Assembly (NCBI RefSeq): GCF_008831285.2
Contig: NC_045149.1
Span: 14,348,629-14,412,628, forward strand
DNA: 64,000 nt
Reading direction: 5' to 3'
Source: Nymphaea colorata
Taxonomy: Eukaryota; Streptophyta; Magnoliopsida; Nymphaeales; Nymphaeaceae
Both the position numbers and the translations under genes were made by a program. Shown here piece after piece: positions 1-10,089 of the stretch (positions within the stretch are counted from its first letter, which is position 1; each line of letters starts with the position of its first letter). The notes beneath the pieces were generated by a model. It made no database searches, was not told where the DNA came from, and saw only the letters and a program-made list of their open reading frames with translations.

Positions 1-326
1 GTCTGCGACACAAGTGAATGCATTGAAAAATGAAAACCAAGCAACTAAGACAACAAAACACCTAAACAACCCAGCTGGAAACCATTAAAGCAGAAAATAA
101 GCAAGATTGAACTACTATAAAATCAACCAGCAATAGCCCAATTCAACAAACTAAACAATCAAACTAAATCAAAATAAGATCCTCCTGAAAACAAATCAAG
201 GCAATGACCTTAACCTATCCTGGACATGTGCAATAGCTAACTAAAGGATCTATTCAACTAACCTGACACTAACGTGACACAAGAAGAAAGAATCCGACTA
301 CTAACCTGGGTTTAAAACCATGAAGG
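1..326. repeat. 326-bp direct repeat, copy 1
   Basis: This stretch recurs at 1400-1725 with a constant offset of 1399 and no indels. The only difference I noticed is one base (AATAGCCC here, AATTGCCC in the second copy). The repeat begins at the first base of the window, so it may extend further left. It ends sharply after CCATGAAGG, where the two copies diverge completely. The unique stretch between the copies carries the BSL exon fragments, so the arrangement looks like the two ends of a 1.4-kb tandem duplication. No coding potential was recognised in it. Confidence 0.95.
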
Positions 327-466
327 CTCTCACACTTTCCTAATGAATTTAAAAAAAGAAAATCAGCAAAAGAATTAGCATCGACTCTGTAAACATTTCC
401 AGCATATTTCAGAAAGCAACACCAAAAATATTTAACATGTACAAAGAAAATTATAAGAAGAGATAC

Positions 467-719
467 CATCATTTCCACCAATAGCCAACAGGAACCGCTG
501 TCCAACTAGAGCCATCACATGGCCATATCGAGGACCTGGGCCAGCACCTTGTACAACCACCCTAGAACACAAGTACAACCATTTTCATGTGCAAAGGCCT
601 ACATCCCAATGAGAATATACGCAGAAAATAAGGAATTACTGAAATTCAACGATCACCTGTGCCATCTAGGTCTTTGCTGTGTCAGGTCAAGAACATGTAG
701 ATCCTCCGCAGACAAGCCA
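467..719 (-). pseudogene. Fragment of a BSL-type (BSU1-like) Kelch-repeat Ser/Thr phosphatase gene, two exons
   Basis: Read on the minus strand, two exons are visible. Exon A (about 719 down to 657) encodes GLSAEDLHVLDLTQQRPRWH and ends at a GT donor. Exon B (561 down to 467) encodes RVVVQGAGPGPRYGHVMALV followed by GQRFLLAIGGND, between an AG acceptor and a GT donor. The split Arg codon joins in phase across the intron 562-656. This matches the N-terminal Kelch propeller of the plant BSL2/BSL3 brassinosteroid-signalling phosphatases. Those proteins are about 1,000 residues long, with Kelch repeats before a PP1-like phosphatase domain. Only about 50 residues remain here: the flanking Kelch exons and the phosphatase domain were not found. 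The expected AG acceptor in front of exon A is not visible (the sequence reads TTTTCCAA). I infer a captured or decayed fragment, not a working gene. Confidence 0.85.
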
Positions 720-1399
720 GTTGGAAAAGAAATAAGATAATAAATAAATAAATAGGTAAGGTGAGAAACAGCGAACACCACAAATAAGAAAGAGGCCAAA
801 ACGAGGATTTCTGCTTTCCTCATTCAACAATGGGACAAAATGAAAAATCTAACGAAAGAGAATTAACAGAACAAAATGCTATTAACCAAGAATAAGAAAA
901 GATTTGTGCGAAGAAGAGAAGAAGCATGACATTTTTAAAAGGCACGATTCTTACAATTCCAAGTAACTAAATAGCATGTACCACAGTTCTCTGGTCATAA
1001 AAAGGACAGTCCTTACACTCACAAGAACAAAACTTTTCTAGCACTCCAGAGACAAACCGTGGCATATTTTTAAAATGTAGGCTTCCATGTTACCAAACAC
1101 TAACCGAGTTGGATAATGAACAAAATAGCTTCACACATTTTTAGATGTAGGCTTCCATGTCAGCAAACACATGATTGAATCATAACCAAGTTAGATGTGA
1201 GATGCGAAGTTCTTGTCAAAGATATTCAGTCAACCAACCTACAAACTTAAGCAATGTACGATATGCAATTCAAAGACTCTATCAGAATGTGACACACGAA
1301 CCCATGAACTTGATGAGATTATATTTACCAAAAGAATCAAGTTCTCTCGGGCTGACATTTTCAGGCCTATTTCGCCCGCATGACGCCGAGGGATAGTCG
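720..1399. other. Non-coding stretch between the 326-bp repeats
   Basis: No exon was recognised on either strand. A short duplicated motif (ATGTAGGCTTCCATGT followed by a near-identical CAAACAC end) occurs at 1075-1100 and again at 1145-1170, 70 bp apart. The small open frames here carry no recognisable protein. Confidence 0.6.
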
Positions 1400-1725
1400 G
1401 TCTGCGACACAAGTGAATGCATTGAAAAATGAAAACCAAGCAACTAAGACAACAAAACACCTAAACAACCCAGCTGGAAACCATTAAAGCAGAAAATAAG
1501 CAAGATTGAACTACTATAAAATCAACCAGCAATTGCCCAATTCAACAAACTAAACAATCAAACTAAATCAAAATAAGATCCTCCTGAAAACAAATCAAGG
1601 CAATGACCTTAACCTATCCTGGACATGTGCAATAGCTAACTAAAGGATCTATTCAACTAACCTGACACTAACGTGACACAAGAAGAAAGAATCCGACTAC
1701 TAACCTGGGTTTAAAACCATGAAGG
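1400..1725. repeat. 326-bp direct repeat, copy 2
   Basis: Second copy of the sequence at 1-326, same orientation and same length, with one substitution seen. After 1725 the sequence departs abruptly from that following copy 1. The high identity implies a recent duplication or gene-conversion event. Confidence 0.95.
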
Positions 1726-3867
1726 ACCCGAGGACATAAAACCCAAAACTCATGCAACTTCAACGAATAGAACCTTTCAAAAATGTCACAGTTCAAAATC
1801 GAGTACAAAATTGACTGGTCCTTTTGAAAAGAGATAAGAGGTTTTCTTTGACAGGCTCAATCCTAAGACTGGGTTATGTTGAAGACACTCGGTTAAGATG
1901 GAATAATGCGCCAACCTTAATAATTTATCCCAAATGATATTTGAGACAAAGAAAATGAAATTCGTCACACTCAACAGGAGTTGACTAGGTTTGAGGAGTT
2001 TCATCTATCCCATAAATGGACTAATGGTTTGGTAATGGAATGGCCAACATCTTTCAAAGCCAAAGGAGATAGGCAATGAAATGACTTTCAAGACCAAAGG
2101 AGATTGGTTAGTTCCTCCAATGACTAGAGATGTCAAGTTTTTACTTTGAAATAATTCAAAAACGATCAATTTAACTAATAAGCATGAGTGCTCGTGTTGT
2201 GCAAATAATATGGCCTTCATTTACACATAGTACCGTACAAGCATTAGGATTCATTTCGCGTCAATGCCGTCAAATCTCTAGAAGGGATGCCTTCCAATTT
2301 CCAAAATATGAACATAAAGGAATCATCCTTAGCATGTTAGGTAATCAAAAATAGAAGAAGATATTGACCCTAGAATCACACATCTACCAAAGATTGTCAC
2401 ATTCAATTCCTGCAAGTTCAGCCTTCATGCCTTTAATCTCTTGCCAGACACCTTTTGCTTTTTTTTCCTCTTATTTTCTTCTTTCTTTCTCTTGCATTCA
2501 GCTTTTGTCTTTCGATCTTATTTTTCTTTGATTTTTTTTTTTTTAGGCCGACCTTCACCTTTGAGGGAATACCTCACCACCCCAAAGGCTACTACGAAGC
2601 TCCACCCCTTTGGTGGTTGTGTGTAGCTTTGTCGCGTATCCAGCCCGCTTCACCTTGCGGGTTTTCAACGAGCCAAAGGTTCATAAGTCATTATCTTCAC
2701 GGTATAGACATAAATCACCTATATGTCTACCCGGTACTCTTGATTACTGACCCAGAGGAACGACTACACAAGCCCCGAGCCCATCTCTCAACTCTCATTT
2801 TGCTATCTTTCAAGATCTTACAAAGTATTTTGGCTTCTCTCTCAAGATATTTTCCTGCTAAATCCTTGCAAATGCTTGATTACCAGAGTCAATAGCATTT
2901 CCTAGTCTTGACATTCTCAACTTCATAGGACGTTTCCTTACTGCTCATATCCAGGATCTTTTCAATTTTCCTCTTCCATTGTTTGGCGACAAAAACTTGA
3001 AATTCTATTCTTCTACTCAAGGAGGTACTAAGAATAAAACAAAGCCACATCATGGTGTGAGAAGATACTTTTAAAATGTTTTCAAGCAAAACTAAAAATT
3101 ATCACCTTCATACAAAAAATCTTGACATCAAATAATATATCATCAAAAGGAAGGAATTCTACTCTAAAGGAGAGGGTGAATGCAAAACAACATAGGTTGG
3201 TTCCGTAGAAAATTGAACTTCACCAACTCTCCTAGGGACTTCTATACAAAAGGTTGGTTGTCGATATAGATTAGTAAACTCATTTAATCTGAAAATTATT
3301 GGATGACAAAAAAACAAAAGAAATTAACAATCAATTACACAATTAAATTTAAAAGTCAAATGCAAACAATCTATCTACTCTATCCCCACCTATCTAATTG
3401 ATCCTTCCTTGCATTTTAAGCTCAATAATTCAATAATAGCAAAAAAATGGCCATTTAATACAAGGAGAATAGAAACACACCCATAAAATGGAGTGAAGCT
3501 TTAATTACTGAGTTGAATCCTATTTTTTACTAACTTCAAGACATAAAATCACACCTAAAAAAAAATCAAAACAATTGAGCAAGCAAAATTACAAACCTTT
3601 ACGCCAGTGCCGTGTGAGGTTAATGAGAAAGATTCAAAAATCCAAAAAAAGTTTATGAATGCTAAATAATGTGGCAATTCCAACCTAAGTGGCTCAACTG
3701 AAAACTGGTTTCCATTTAATACATATCAAAGAACACATTCTTTAACAATAGATTTCCAAAATTGCATAGTAGTTCTAAAGATATGATTGAGACAATGACA
3801 ATAACATGATTTTTGAGATGCTTACATTGCATTACTTTGTTCCTTGAAATCATCATCTGAGGTTTCC
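1726..3867. other. Unassigned AT-rich region, no gene recognised
   Basis: No protein family could be recognised on either strand. Visible structure: a short internal repeat (CCAAAGGAGAT with similar flanks, near 2060 and 2095), a T-rich tract around 2458-2545, and a less AT-rich stretch (about 2545-2790) with open reading but no domain I know. The latter has the look of untranslated retroelement sequence, but I see no LTR ends, primer-binding site or polymerase motif to prove it. Confidence 0.5.
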
Positions 3868-4142
3868 CACACTAGCCGACCCAACTACTCCCCTCTGTTC
3901 CATATCCAAAACTGCTTCAACAGCATCGTCTATCTTACCTTCTCTCCAACAGGCAGTCACAAGAACTGAGAAGTTAAAGGAAGAACACATACTTTAGCCT
4001 TAAGTAATATCTATGAAATGCATTTCCAAAAAGTAAAGATGACGTCACCTTTATATGTGTGAGAATTTGGAGCAAGTCCTCTTTTTCTCATTTTTCCAAA
4101 AAACTTGTGAACAAGCTCATATTTTCCTGCTTTTAACATCAC
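3868..4142 (-). pseudogene. Fragment of a DG1-type plastid PPR protein gene, two exons with intron
   Basis: On the minus strand, exon 1 (4142 down to 4049, 94 nt) encodes VMLKAGKYELVHKFFGKM then RKRGLAPNSHTYK. Exon 2 (3965 down to 3868, 98 nt) encodes VLVTACWREGKIDDAVEAV then LDMEQRGVVGSASV. The intron 3966-4048 has GT and AG borders, and the codon phases match (AAA G|TT CTT). These are consecutive pentatricopeptide repeats. The wording closely fits the DELAYED GREENING 1 class (Arabidopsis At5g67570 family), chloroplast RNA-processing factors of several hundred residues. Both strands nearby lack the upstream PPRs and the following conserved exon starting YYELACC. No clean donor follows exon 2 (the sequence reads GTGGGAAAC). 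It is therefore a two-exon fragment; the retained intron argues for DNA-level copying rather than retroposition. Confidence 0.85.
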
Positions 4143-4761
4143 CTTCCAAAGGAGGAATTTTATAAATAGCATGTAAAGTGAATCTCAGGGCAGAAGCAAA
4201 TCACTAATAAGAAGCACGAAGCAAAAATACATCTCATGAAGTACATACACATCACAACCATATTGCTCTCATCTTCATGAAACCAGCAAAGTGATATCCG
4301 CATGTTTTCTAGCTGTATTGCAATTTGCAACATCTCATGTTCAAGAAATTTCCACAAACAATCAATATGGTCAAAATGCCATCATGCTCAACTTCATGAA
4401 GCTTTGGCAACATCCTCACCAAAATGAATTCTTATCATATCCTCCTCATTTTCACATGAAATCTCTCAATATCATGAAACTTGTTGGTACACTATTTTAT
4501 AAAAGATATTCTCACGTGTCAGTTCTACTTTCCATTTACAAACACAATCAGTTTTACAACAGTACGAGCAAAAGCAGTTAAAAAAATACACAATGCATAT
4601 ACACAGAAGCAAGAACATTTTGCTCATAAATAAGTTCATTAGCCCATTTGATTGCAACATTTTCCTTTTTCATAAATAGCTTTAGCTAGAATTTGCTGGC
4701 AATTAGGCATCATTATCCATTGGGATAGTTCAATAACCATTAAACTACATGCAAGACCATC
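4143..4761. other. Non-coding, no gene recognised
   Basis: AT-rich sequence upstream (minus-strand sense) of the PPR fragment, up to the left edge of the segmental duplication. It may include remaining PPR-gene intron. The open frames here on both strands have no recognisable domain. Confidence 0.5.
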
Positions 4762-5109
4762 TACATGTTATTAATCAAATTCAGGAGCAAGAAAATAACT
4801 TTGAAGACCAAAAAGTAGTCCAAGATAGGGTAATTGCAAAATAATGGTGAGCAGGGTTTGCTTCCTAAACAGCTTTTCATACTTTTTATGTATTCTTCAT
4901 TCTAAAGATGCAGCAAATCCCAAATGACGTGATAAATGTGTGTGTGCATCTGTTGCATATGTGCTATTTTGTAAGATATGCATTTTAAACTGAAATTTAG
5001 AAGCATATGTTGTCTTGCAAAAGAAAAGAACAAAACTCTATTTGTAAAAGAAATTATAAATGATGTAGAATCTCAAAGCTTCACAATATTTTTTCTGTCA
5101 GTATCTTAC

Positions 5110-5207
5110 CTTATGAACATGGGGAAGCTAACTATAAAGTAAATTGCATAGAACAATGATCCCACTCTGTACATTGCTGAGCGATCTACAAACTCATGGT
5201 ACGGGAA
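5110..5207 (-). pseudogene. CPI1: Single exon of cycloeucalenol cycloisomerase, duplicate copy 1
   Basis: A 98-nt exon on the minus strand, bounded by CTGCAG acceptor and GTAAG donor, encodes FPYHEFVDRSAMYRVGSLFY then AIYFIVSFPMFIR. This fits the conserved C-terminal membrane region of plant cycloeucalenol cycloisomerase, the ER enzyme that opens the 9,19-cyclopropane ring of cycloeucalenol to give obtusifoliol in phytosterol synthesis. The full protein is about 280 residues. The neighbouring exons (the preceding TFPSW region and the following MDEKS region) are not found beside it. The reading frame is intact and the splice sites look functional, so it could have been copied recently, but alone it cannot make an enzyme. 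Confidence 0.88.
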
Positions 5208-7156
5208 CTGCAGATCATTCAACGTAAATGTGAGAATGGCACATAAAACTTTCTCTGGAAAAGGATTGAGGATAAAACACAGTAAGCAAGTTCATTGCCT
5301 CAACCTAATTTCAGATCAAAAACAGGCAGAAGAGAAAAATTTTAGTGCAGAATCCACTTTTACATTGGGTACCCGTGATTTATCAAGATGTTTCTGAACT
5401 TCCAAGTATAAAACATGTGTTATACTAGTGACTAAACAGACACAAATAAGGAACCAAAAATGACATAGGAACATGTGTTAAGCATAACCTTGGAGTTAGG
5501 TTGCTATCATTTAACTTTGATTAGATGGATGTACAATAAGAAAGCAACCAGTCACAAACTGAAAAATTAACAGCAGCAGCGGCAAAATAGTACTAGTAGT
5601 AGTAATAGTCAACGAGTCATATATAGTAATGCTTGCAAAAGCACTAGCAGCAGCCGCAGAAAAACAAGAAAAAAACCTTGAGAGATCTTCAATGTACATT
5701 GGTCACTTTGAATTTTGAAACATAGATCAGAATAAGATTTTGATACTTTTCTACCTAATTCCTACTTGATGAGGTAAGTGGAGCAATGTTAGACTCATTG
5801 GTCACCTGTGCCAGCTGCCCGCCTCACTGTAATAAGTACGGTTTAGTAAAGTTTTTCCTAAAAAATTTGGTGTACGTTGAAAATTTACAAATATCAGGCA
5901 GTGAAATGCCACCATTTACATTCTTCATAAGTGGAGGCACCAACCTACTGCTACAGGCCATCCTTGTTACCAGAAGCACATACTTTGTTTGTGGAGATTT
6001 TCATGGCCAGGCTTATCCTACGTTAACTTAACTGTGGCAGATGTTAATGTTATTTTTTCCTTGCCTCTGCTACTTTTTCCCCACCACTTTGACACATATT
6101 GCTTCATGTCCATCTCCAGTTAAACCTGAAAGGAACAATATAACGCACAAACAGTGCTGGTGGCCTGCTGATGACACATGTTTACTCTTAATCCACTGCT
6201 TTACCTAGAAACAGAAAATTAGTTTCTGTACTTTTTTATTATTCAAAAAATAATCAATCAATGTAATGGAAAATTTTCCAAAGTAAATTTGTAAAGCTCT
6301 AGTGGGCCAACATAGTATGGATATTCTGAAACAAGAATTTGGCTTAAATGGAAACGTTGAATAGGTGGTTATAGATTATCTTGATAAGAAAATGTTGAAA
6401 ATTAAGGGAGTTATTTGATTAAGCTCAGGGTTTTCTAATATTTTCAAGAGTTTTTGAAGAAGAAAACAACTAGTATTCGGAGTTCAAGGCCAGATATGAC
6501 TTCTCAATGGGACCATGCAGTCTGCAGGAGTTGGAGTGCTTTCTGTGTTGAAAGATCCTCTAGCACTGGTAGGAACCGCATGCTTTCCTTCATATACTAT
6601 GAGGGTGGTGGGAATGTTAAGTCTCCCTTCCTGTGGAATAACTATTTTTGCAAAGAACTTTCACTGAATGCAAGTGAAACCTGCCTTGTAGATGCATGTT
6701 TGTAAGTGGTAGGAAAGGCTTACAATCACCTATCAAAAGGGAAAGCTAGTACTTATATGCCATTGTTCTGCTTCATTTAGTTATTTCTTCTGGTAGTATT
6801 CTATAAAACCTAATCCTTGGAAGCTTATTTACTATTTAGTGTGTAGAAGATGCGTCACTAAGGTTGTAAGCATGCAGTATCAACTGCTGACAGTATAGTT
6901 GCTTACATGTTCTTCTTTTTTTCCTTCTATCCATCAGAAAGTTGCATTTGCATACACTCTATCAACTGTGTTTGTTGATATTTTTTCATTATGATCTTGG
7001 CAGTATTAAGAATTAATTGAATTAAAATGCACCTAAAGTAGGCTTGTTGGACTTCAGATGATTGTATATATGTCTTTTCTTGTTACGTGACTAATGTGGG
7101 TTCCAAAAAGAACCAGTTCTTCTGCGATCTGATTTTTGAATTTTATGCAAAAACAG
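5208..7156. other. Unassigned part of duplication copy 1, with two unrecognised open frames
   Basis: Two plus-strand open frames are conserved in both duplicate copies, 5786-6031 (81 codons) and 6454-6705 (83 codons). Each differs by only one residue from its partner in copy 2. I recognise no domain in either. Conservation only reflects recent duplication and is not evidence of coding. A triplet-rich stretch (CAGCAGCAGCGG, then TAGTAGTAGTAA) lies at 5570-5610. The segment 6454-6705 could be an exon of an unidentified gene, but clear splice sites are not visible. Confidence 0.45.
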
Positions 7157-8406
7157 AATGCTGAAAAATCTTCTGACTCAGCAAAGGCTGATAGGAAAAA
7201 TGACTTTCTTGTAAAAGAAGTGCAGGCAGAGCCTGACCTGAATCTGTCTATGAAGGTAAATGGAACAAGTAATTCAAATGAAGCTTTTACTCCAGATCAT
7301 AGCAAATCATCTAAAATGACATTGGAAGAAGTATCTTTAGGTAGTGACTGCCTAGAAATTAATGGACAGTCTGAATCTGCACATTTGTAACAGAACACAA
7401 TTTCAGACATATCATTAGCTATACGCACAGGCTCTTTATTATCAGATACTGATAATGTAGATGCTGAAGCTAGACTAGCTAATAGTGCGAATGTTGTCAA
7501 TGCAAGGGTGCTGAGTGAAGGGACTCCAGGGCAAAGTAATGAGGTTGCCTCAGGCACACCAGTAGTACCAAAAGATTTTGATAAAGACGTTGAAAAGGGA
7601 AATGCTGCCTCCAAGATGGCAGAAAACCAAATGACTGCAAAGAGTGACAGCAGAATAGATCATGAACACAAAAATTGCGGAGAAGAGCCTTGTAGCACAG
7701 GTTTGGAGATGGGAGACAACAGGACTATTGGAAATGGTGACAACACAAAAGTAGTAGTGCTGAAGGCTCCAGGTGACAATGATAAGACTGTAATGCACAC
7801 TGAAGTGGTACAAGAAGTTCATGATTACAAAGAACATGGAAAAGGACCTGCAGACACTGGTTTGGATAATGCACATAACCACATAAATGCAGACAGTCTC
7901 ATTTCAAAGGGGATGATGCAGAATGCACCAGGGGATAATAGCAAGATCATGTCTGGGAACTCACCAAGACCTAAATGTTATGATTACAAAGAGGGTGGAG
8001 AATGTCCGAGTATGGTTTCACTTCAGAGATGTCAGACAATCAAATAACTGCAAACAATCCTGCCACAAAAATGACGGTGCTGGAAGCTGCAGGGGATAAC
8101 AGTGACATTGCATCAGGCAACTCAGTAGGACAAAAAACTTATGACTGCAAAGAAGGTGGAATAATTCTGGTTGGTTCAGACACAGTCAGCAATGGTGTTA
8201 TAATAGATATAGGTGATTTAAAAGTTGAAGAACAGGCTGAAGAAAAAGAAGAAAGAAACACTGTAGAAGGAGGTGAAAATAACAAAGGAGTGCAGACGGA
8301 TAGCCTGGTGCTTGCATAAATCATTAGTTTTAGTAATGGAGATGGAGAAAATGCTGATGAACGCAACAAAAGTGCAGCAGAGGATGGAGATACTGTCCAT
8401 GCAGAT
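7157..8406 (+). pseudogene. gar2-like (EEIG1/EHBP1-N-terminal family) pseudogene fragment, duplicate copy 1
   Basis: Probable exon starting after the acceptor AAAAACAG at 7151-7156. The frame encodes a Ser/Asn/Asp-rich acidic linker (NAEKSSDSAKADRKNDFLV...), like the variable middle of plant 'nucleolar protein gar2-like' proteins (At2g42320 family). The assignment rests on the downstream conserved exon present in copy 2. Defects: an in-frame TAA at 7388-7390 with the same frame open on both sides, a frameshift near 8002-8047, and another TAA at 8317-8319. Between about 7660 and 8215 the protein shows degenerate repeats of roughly 54 residues, each with APGDN or AAGDN followed by a DYKE/DCKE motif. 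The fragment is cut at 8406, before the conserved C-terminal part, so it is not functional. Confidence 0.75.
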
Positions 8407-8942
8407 ATAAGATTGCTTTCCTTTACAGGTTATAAGCCTGTTGTCATTGGCTACCAGCAAAATCAAAATACACGAAACTAAGTTTAAAATTGAAGACCAA
8501 CATATCCAAACCAGGCCCAAGAACAAGCATCCGTCATGAACCCAATCCCAACAACAGAATCAGCAAAAGCAAGAATAATCAGAAAAGCCTAAACATCACC
8601 AAAGCGTCACACCCAACAACAGAATTCGCACAAGAAAGGAAACAGACAGTGAATCGAAGACAATAAAATGCAGTCGACGGTAATTATGAGAACACCCAAA
8701 ACGGAATACATGAAAACCCAACAAAAATTCTGTGCCCTGCAATGGGCATAGAAGTTACCGGGAGGAAGAGACGGGGAAACAGACATAGTAAGGAGCCCTA
8801 ATGTTGGTAAACAGCACGGCAGCCATCGTAAACAGCAATGGGCCGATGGGCGATGGCTGCCGGTGGAACAGAGGAACAGAAAAGGGAGCTCAAGACGGCG
8901 AGAAGCGATTCGCTGTTCGGCTACCACCTACCCACAGCAGAG

Positions 8943-8946
<4 letters not shown>

Positions 8947-8983
<37 letters not shown>
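8947..8983. repeat. (AG)n microsatellite
   Basis: About 18 uninterrupted AG dinucleotides on the plus strand (CT on minus). CT-rich microsatellites are common in plant 5' untranslated regions, and the GC-rich patch just to the right suggests a minus-strand 5' region. Confidence 0.97.
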
Positions 8984-8986
<3 letters not shown>

Positions 8987-9079
8987 GTAACCTGACGAAT
9001 GAGGTTGTTCCACGAAAAACTACTCCAAACAGCATCCACGAACAAGTTCATACCCACGATCACAGATCAATTTTGCTCC

Positions 9080-9275
9080 ACATGATCCACTTGAGGACGC
9101 CGGACGGGAGATCGACCGTCGGAGAGTTGGAGGACGCGGCGGCCGGCCAGGGAGAGCGGTAGTCGGGAGTGAAGAACTCGACGAGCGTCGAAGAAGATGC
9201 AAGGCAAGGCGACGGAGGACTTGACGACCACCGAGGATGAGTGGAGGAGCGAAAGAAAGAAGGCCGCCCGATCGT
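9080..9275 (-). promoter_or_regulatory. Possible 5' region or first exon of a minus-strand gene (GC-rich patch)
   Basis: The window is strongly AT-rich, yet this 200-bp patch is rich in G+C and CG dinucleotides. In the minus-strand sense it is followed by a CT microsatellite and a short frame beginning MAAVLFTNIRAPYYVCF that runs into a GTAACT donor-like site near 8764. That arrangement resembles the 5' end of a plant gene, but I recognise no protein. The three minus-strand frames through the patch are all open and mutually exclusive, so coding status is uncertain. Confidence 0.3.
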
Positions 9276-9991
9276 TCGTGTCACATTTGGAAAGCGGTTT
9301 AGTGCGAATCGTTTCTTGCAACAACTCGAACCAGGTATCTTTTGAACCGAGTCACGCTTTAACTAACCGAGTTCATTGAACAACTCCGTTCCACTTACAT
9401 AAACCAGTCGAGTCATGAACTCGTACATGGTTAAGACTGAGCTCCAGCCAAGCTTTAATGAGCTTAGCTTCTAGTTCAGGCCTACTTCCACAACCACATA
9501 CATGGCCCTTTGCAGATAAAGAGCGAGTGGTGGGAAACATATACGTCTAAAAGTTTTCCTGTCTTATTATGGACTGCAACTCTAAGCATTGATATTATTG
9601 GAACTCTATCCAGAAAATTTGATCTGGTCTCGTGTACATTTTACATGTTATTAATCAAATTCAGGAGCAAGAAAATAACTTTGAAAACCAAAAAGTAGTC
9701 CAAGATAGGGTAATTGCAAAATAATGGTGAGCAGGGTTTGCTTCCTAAACATCTGTTCATACTTTTTATGTATTCTTCATTCTAAAGATGCAGCAAATCC
9801 CAAATGACGTGATAAATGTGTGTGTGTGCATCTGTTGCATATGTGCTATTTTGTAAGATATGCACTTTAAACTGAAATTTAGAAGCATATGTTGTCTTGC
9901 AAAAGAAAAGAACAAAACTCTATTTGTAAAAGAAATTATAAATGATGTAGAATCTCAAAGCTTCACAATATTTTTTCTGTCAGTATCTTAC

Positions 9992-10089
9992 CTTATGAAC
10001 ATGGGGAAGCTAACTATAAAGTAAATTGCATAGAACAATGATCCCACTCTGTACATTGCTGAGCGATCTACAAACTCATGGTACGGGAA
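9992..10089 (-). pseudogene. CPI1: Single exon of cycloeucalenol cycloisomerase, duplicate copy 2
   Basis: Identical in position within the duplication to the exon at 5110-5207. It has the same 98-nt length, the same CTGCAG acceptor and GTAAG donor, and the same peptide (FPYHEFVDRSAMYRVGSLFY...). It is an isolated exon of the phytosterol-pathway enzyme with no partner exon on this strand nearby. It presumably arose by the segmental duplication and not by independent capture. Confidence 0.88.

Larger units (their letters stand above)
4762..8406. repeat. Tandem segmental duplication, copy 1 (3.65 kb)
   Basis: This block matches 9642-12583 almost base for base in the same orientation. The offset is 4880, becoming 4882 after a two-base difference in a GT run near 4942. 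Differences are isolated substitutions plus one large indel: positions 7511-8215 here (705 bp) are absent from copy 2. Homology ends sharply at 8406, after CCATGCAGAT. Contents: a cycloeucalenol cycloisomerase exon (minus), two unassigned open frames and the middle of a gar2-like pseudogene (plus). Confidence 0.97.
8407..9641. other. Spacer between the two duplicate copies
   Basis: Unique sequence joining copy 1 and copy 2. It includes a 44-bp motif at 8411-8454 that resembles 14,057-14,100, an (AG)n microsatellite and a GC-rich patch (listed separately). Around 9400-9640 nothing is recognised. Several open frames exist on both strands from 8600 to 9380, but they overlap in different frames through the GC-rich stretch and none matches a family I know. 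Confidence 0.6.

Noticed and set aside
5511-5699. Minus-strand open frame of 62 codons (also at 10,393-10,581)
   Set aside because: It is low-complexity Ser/Thr/Ile/Leu sequence over triplet repeats, next to a cycloeucalenol cycloisomerase exon; most likely intron sequence.
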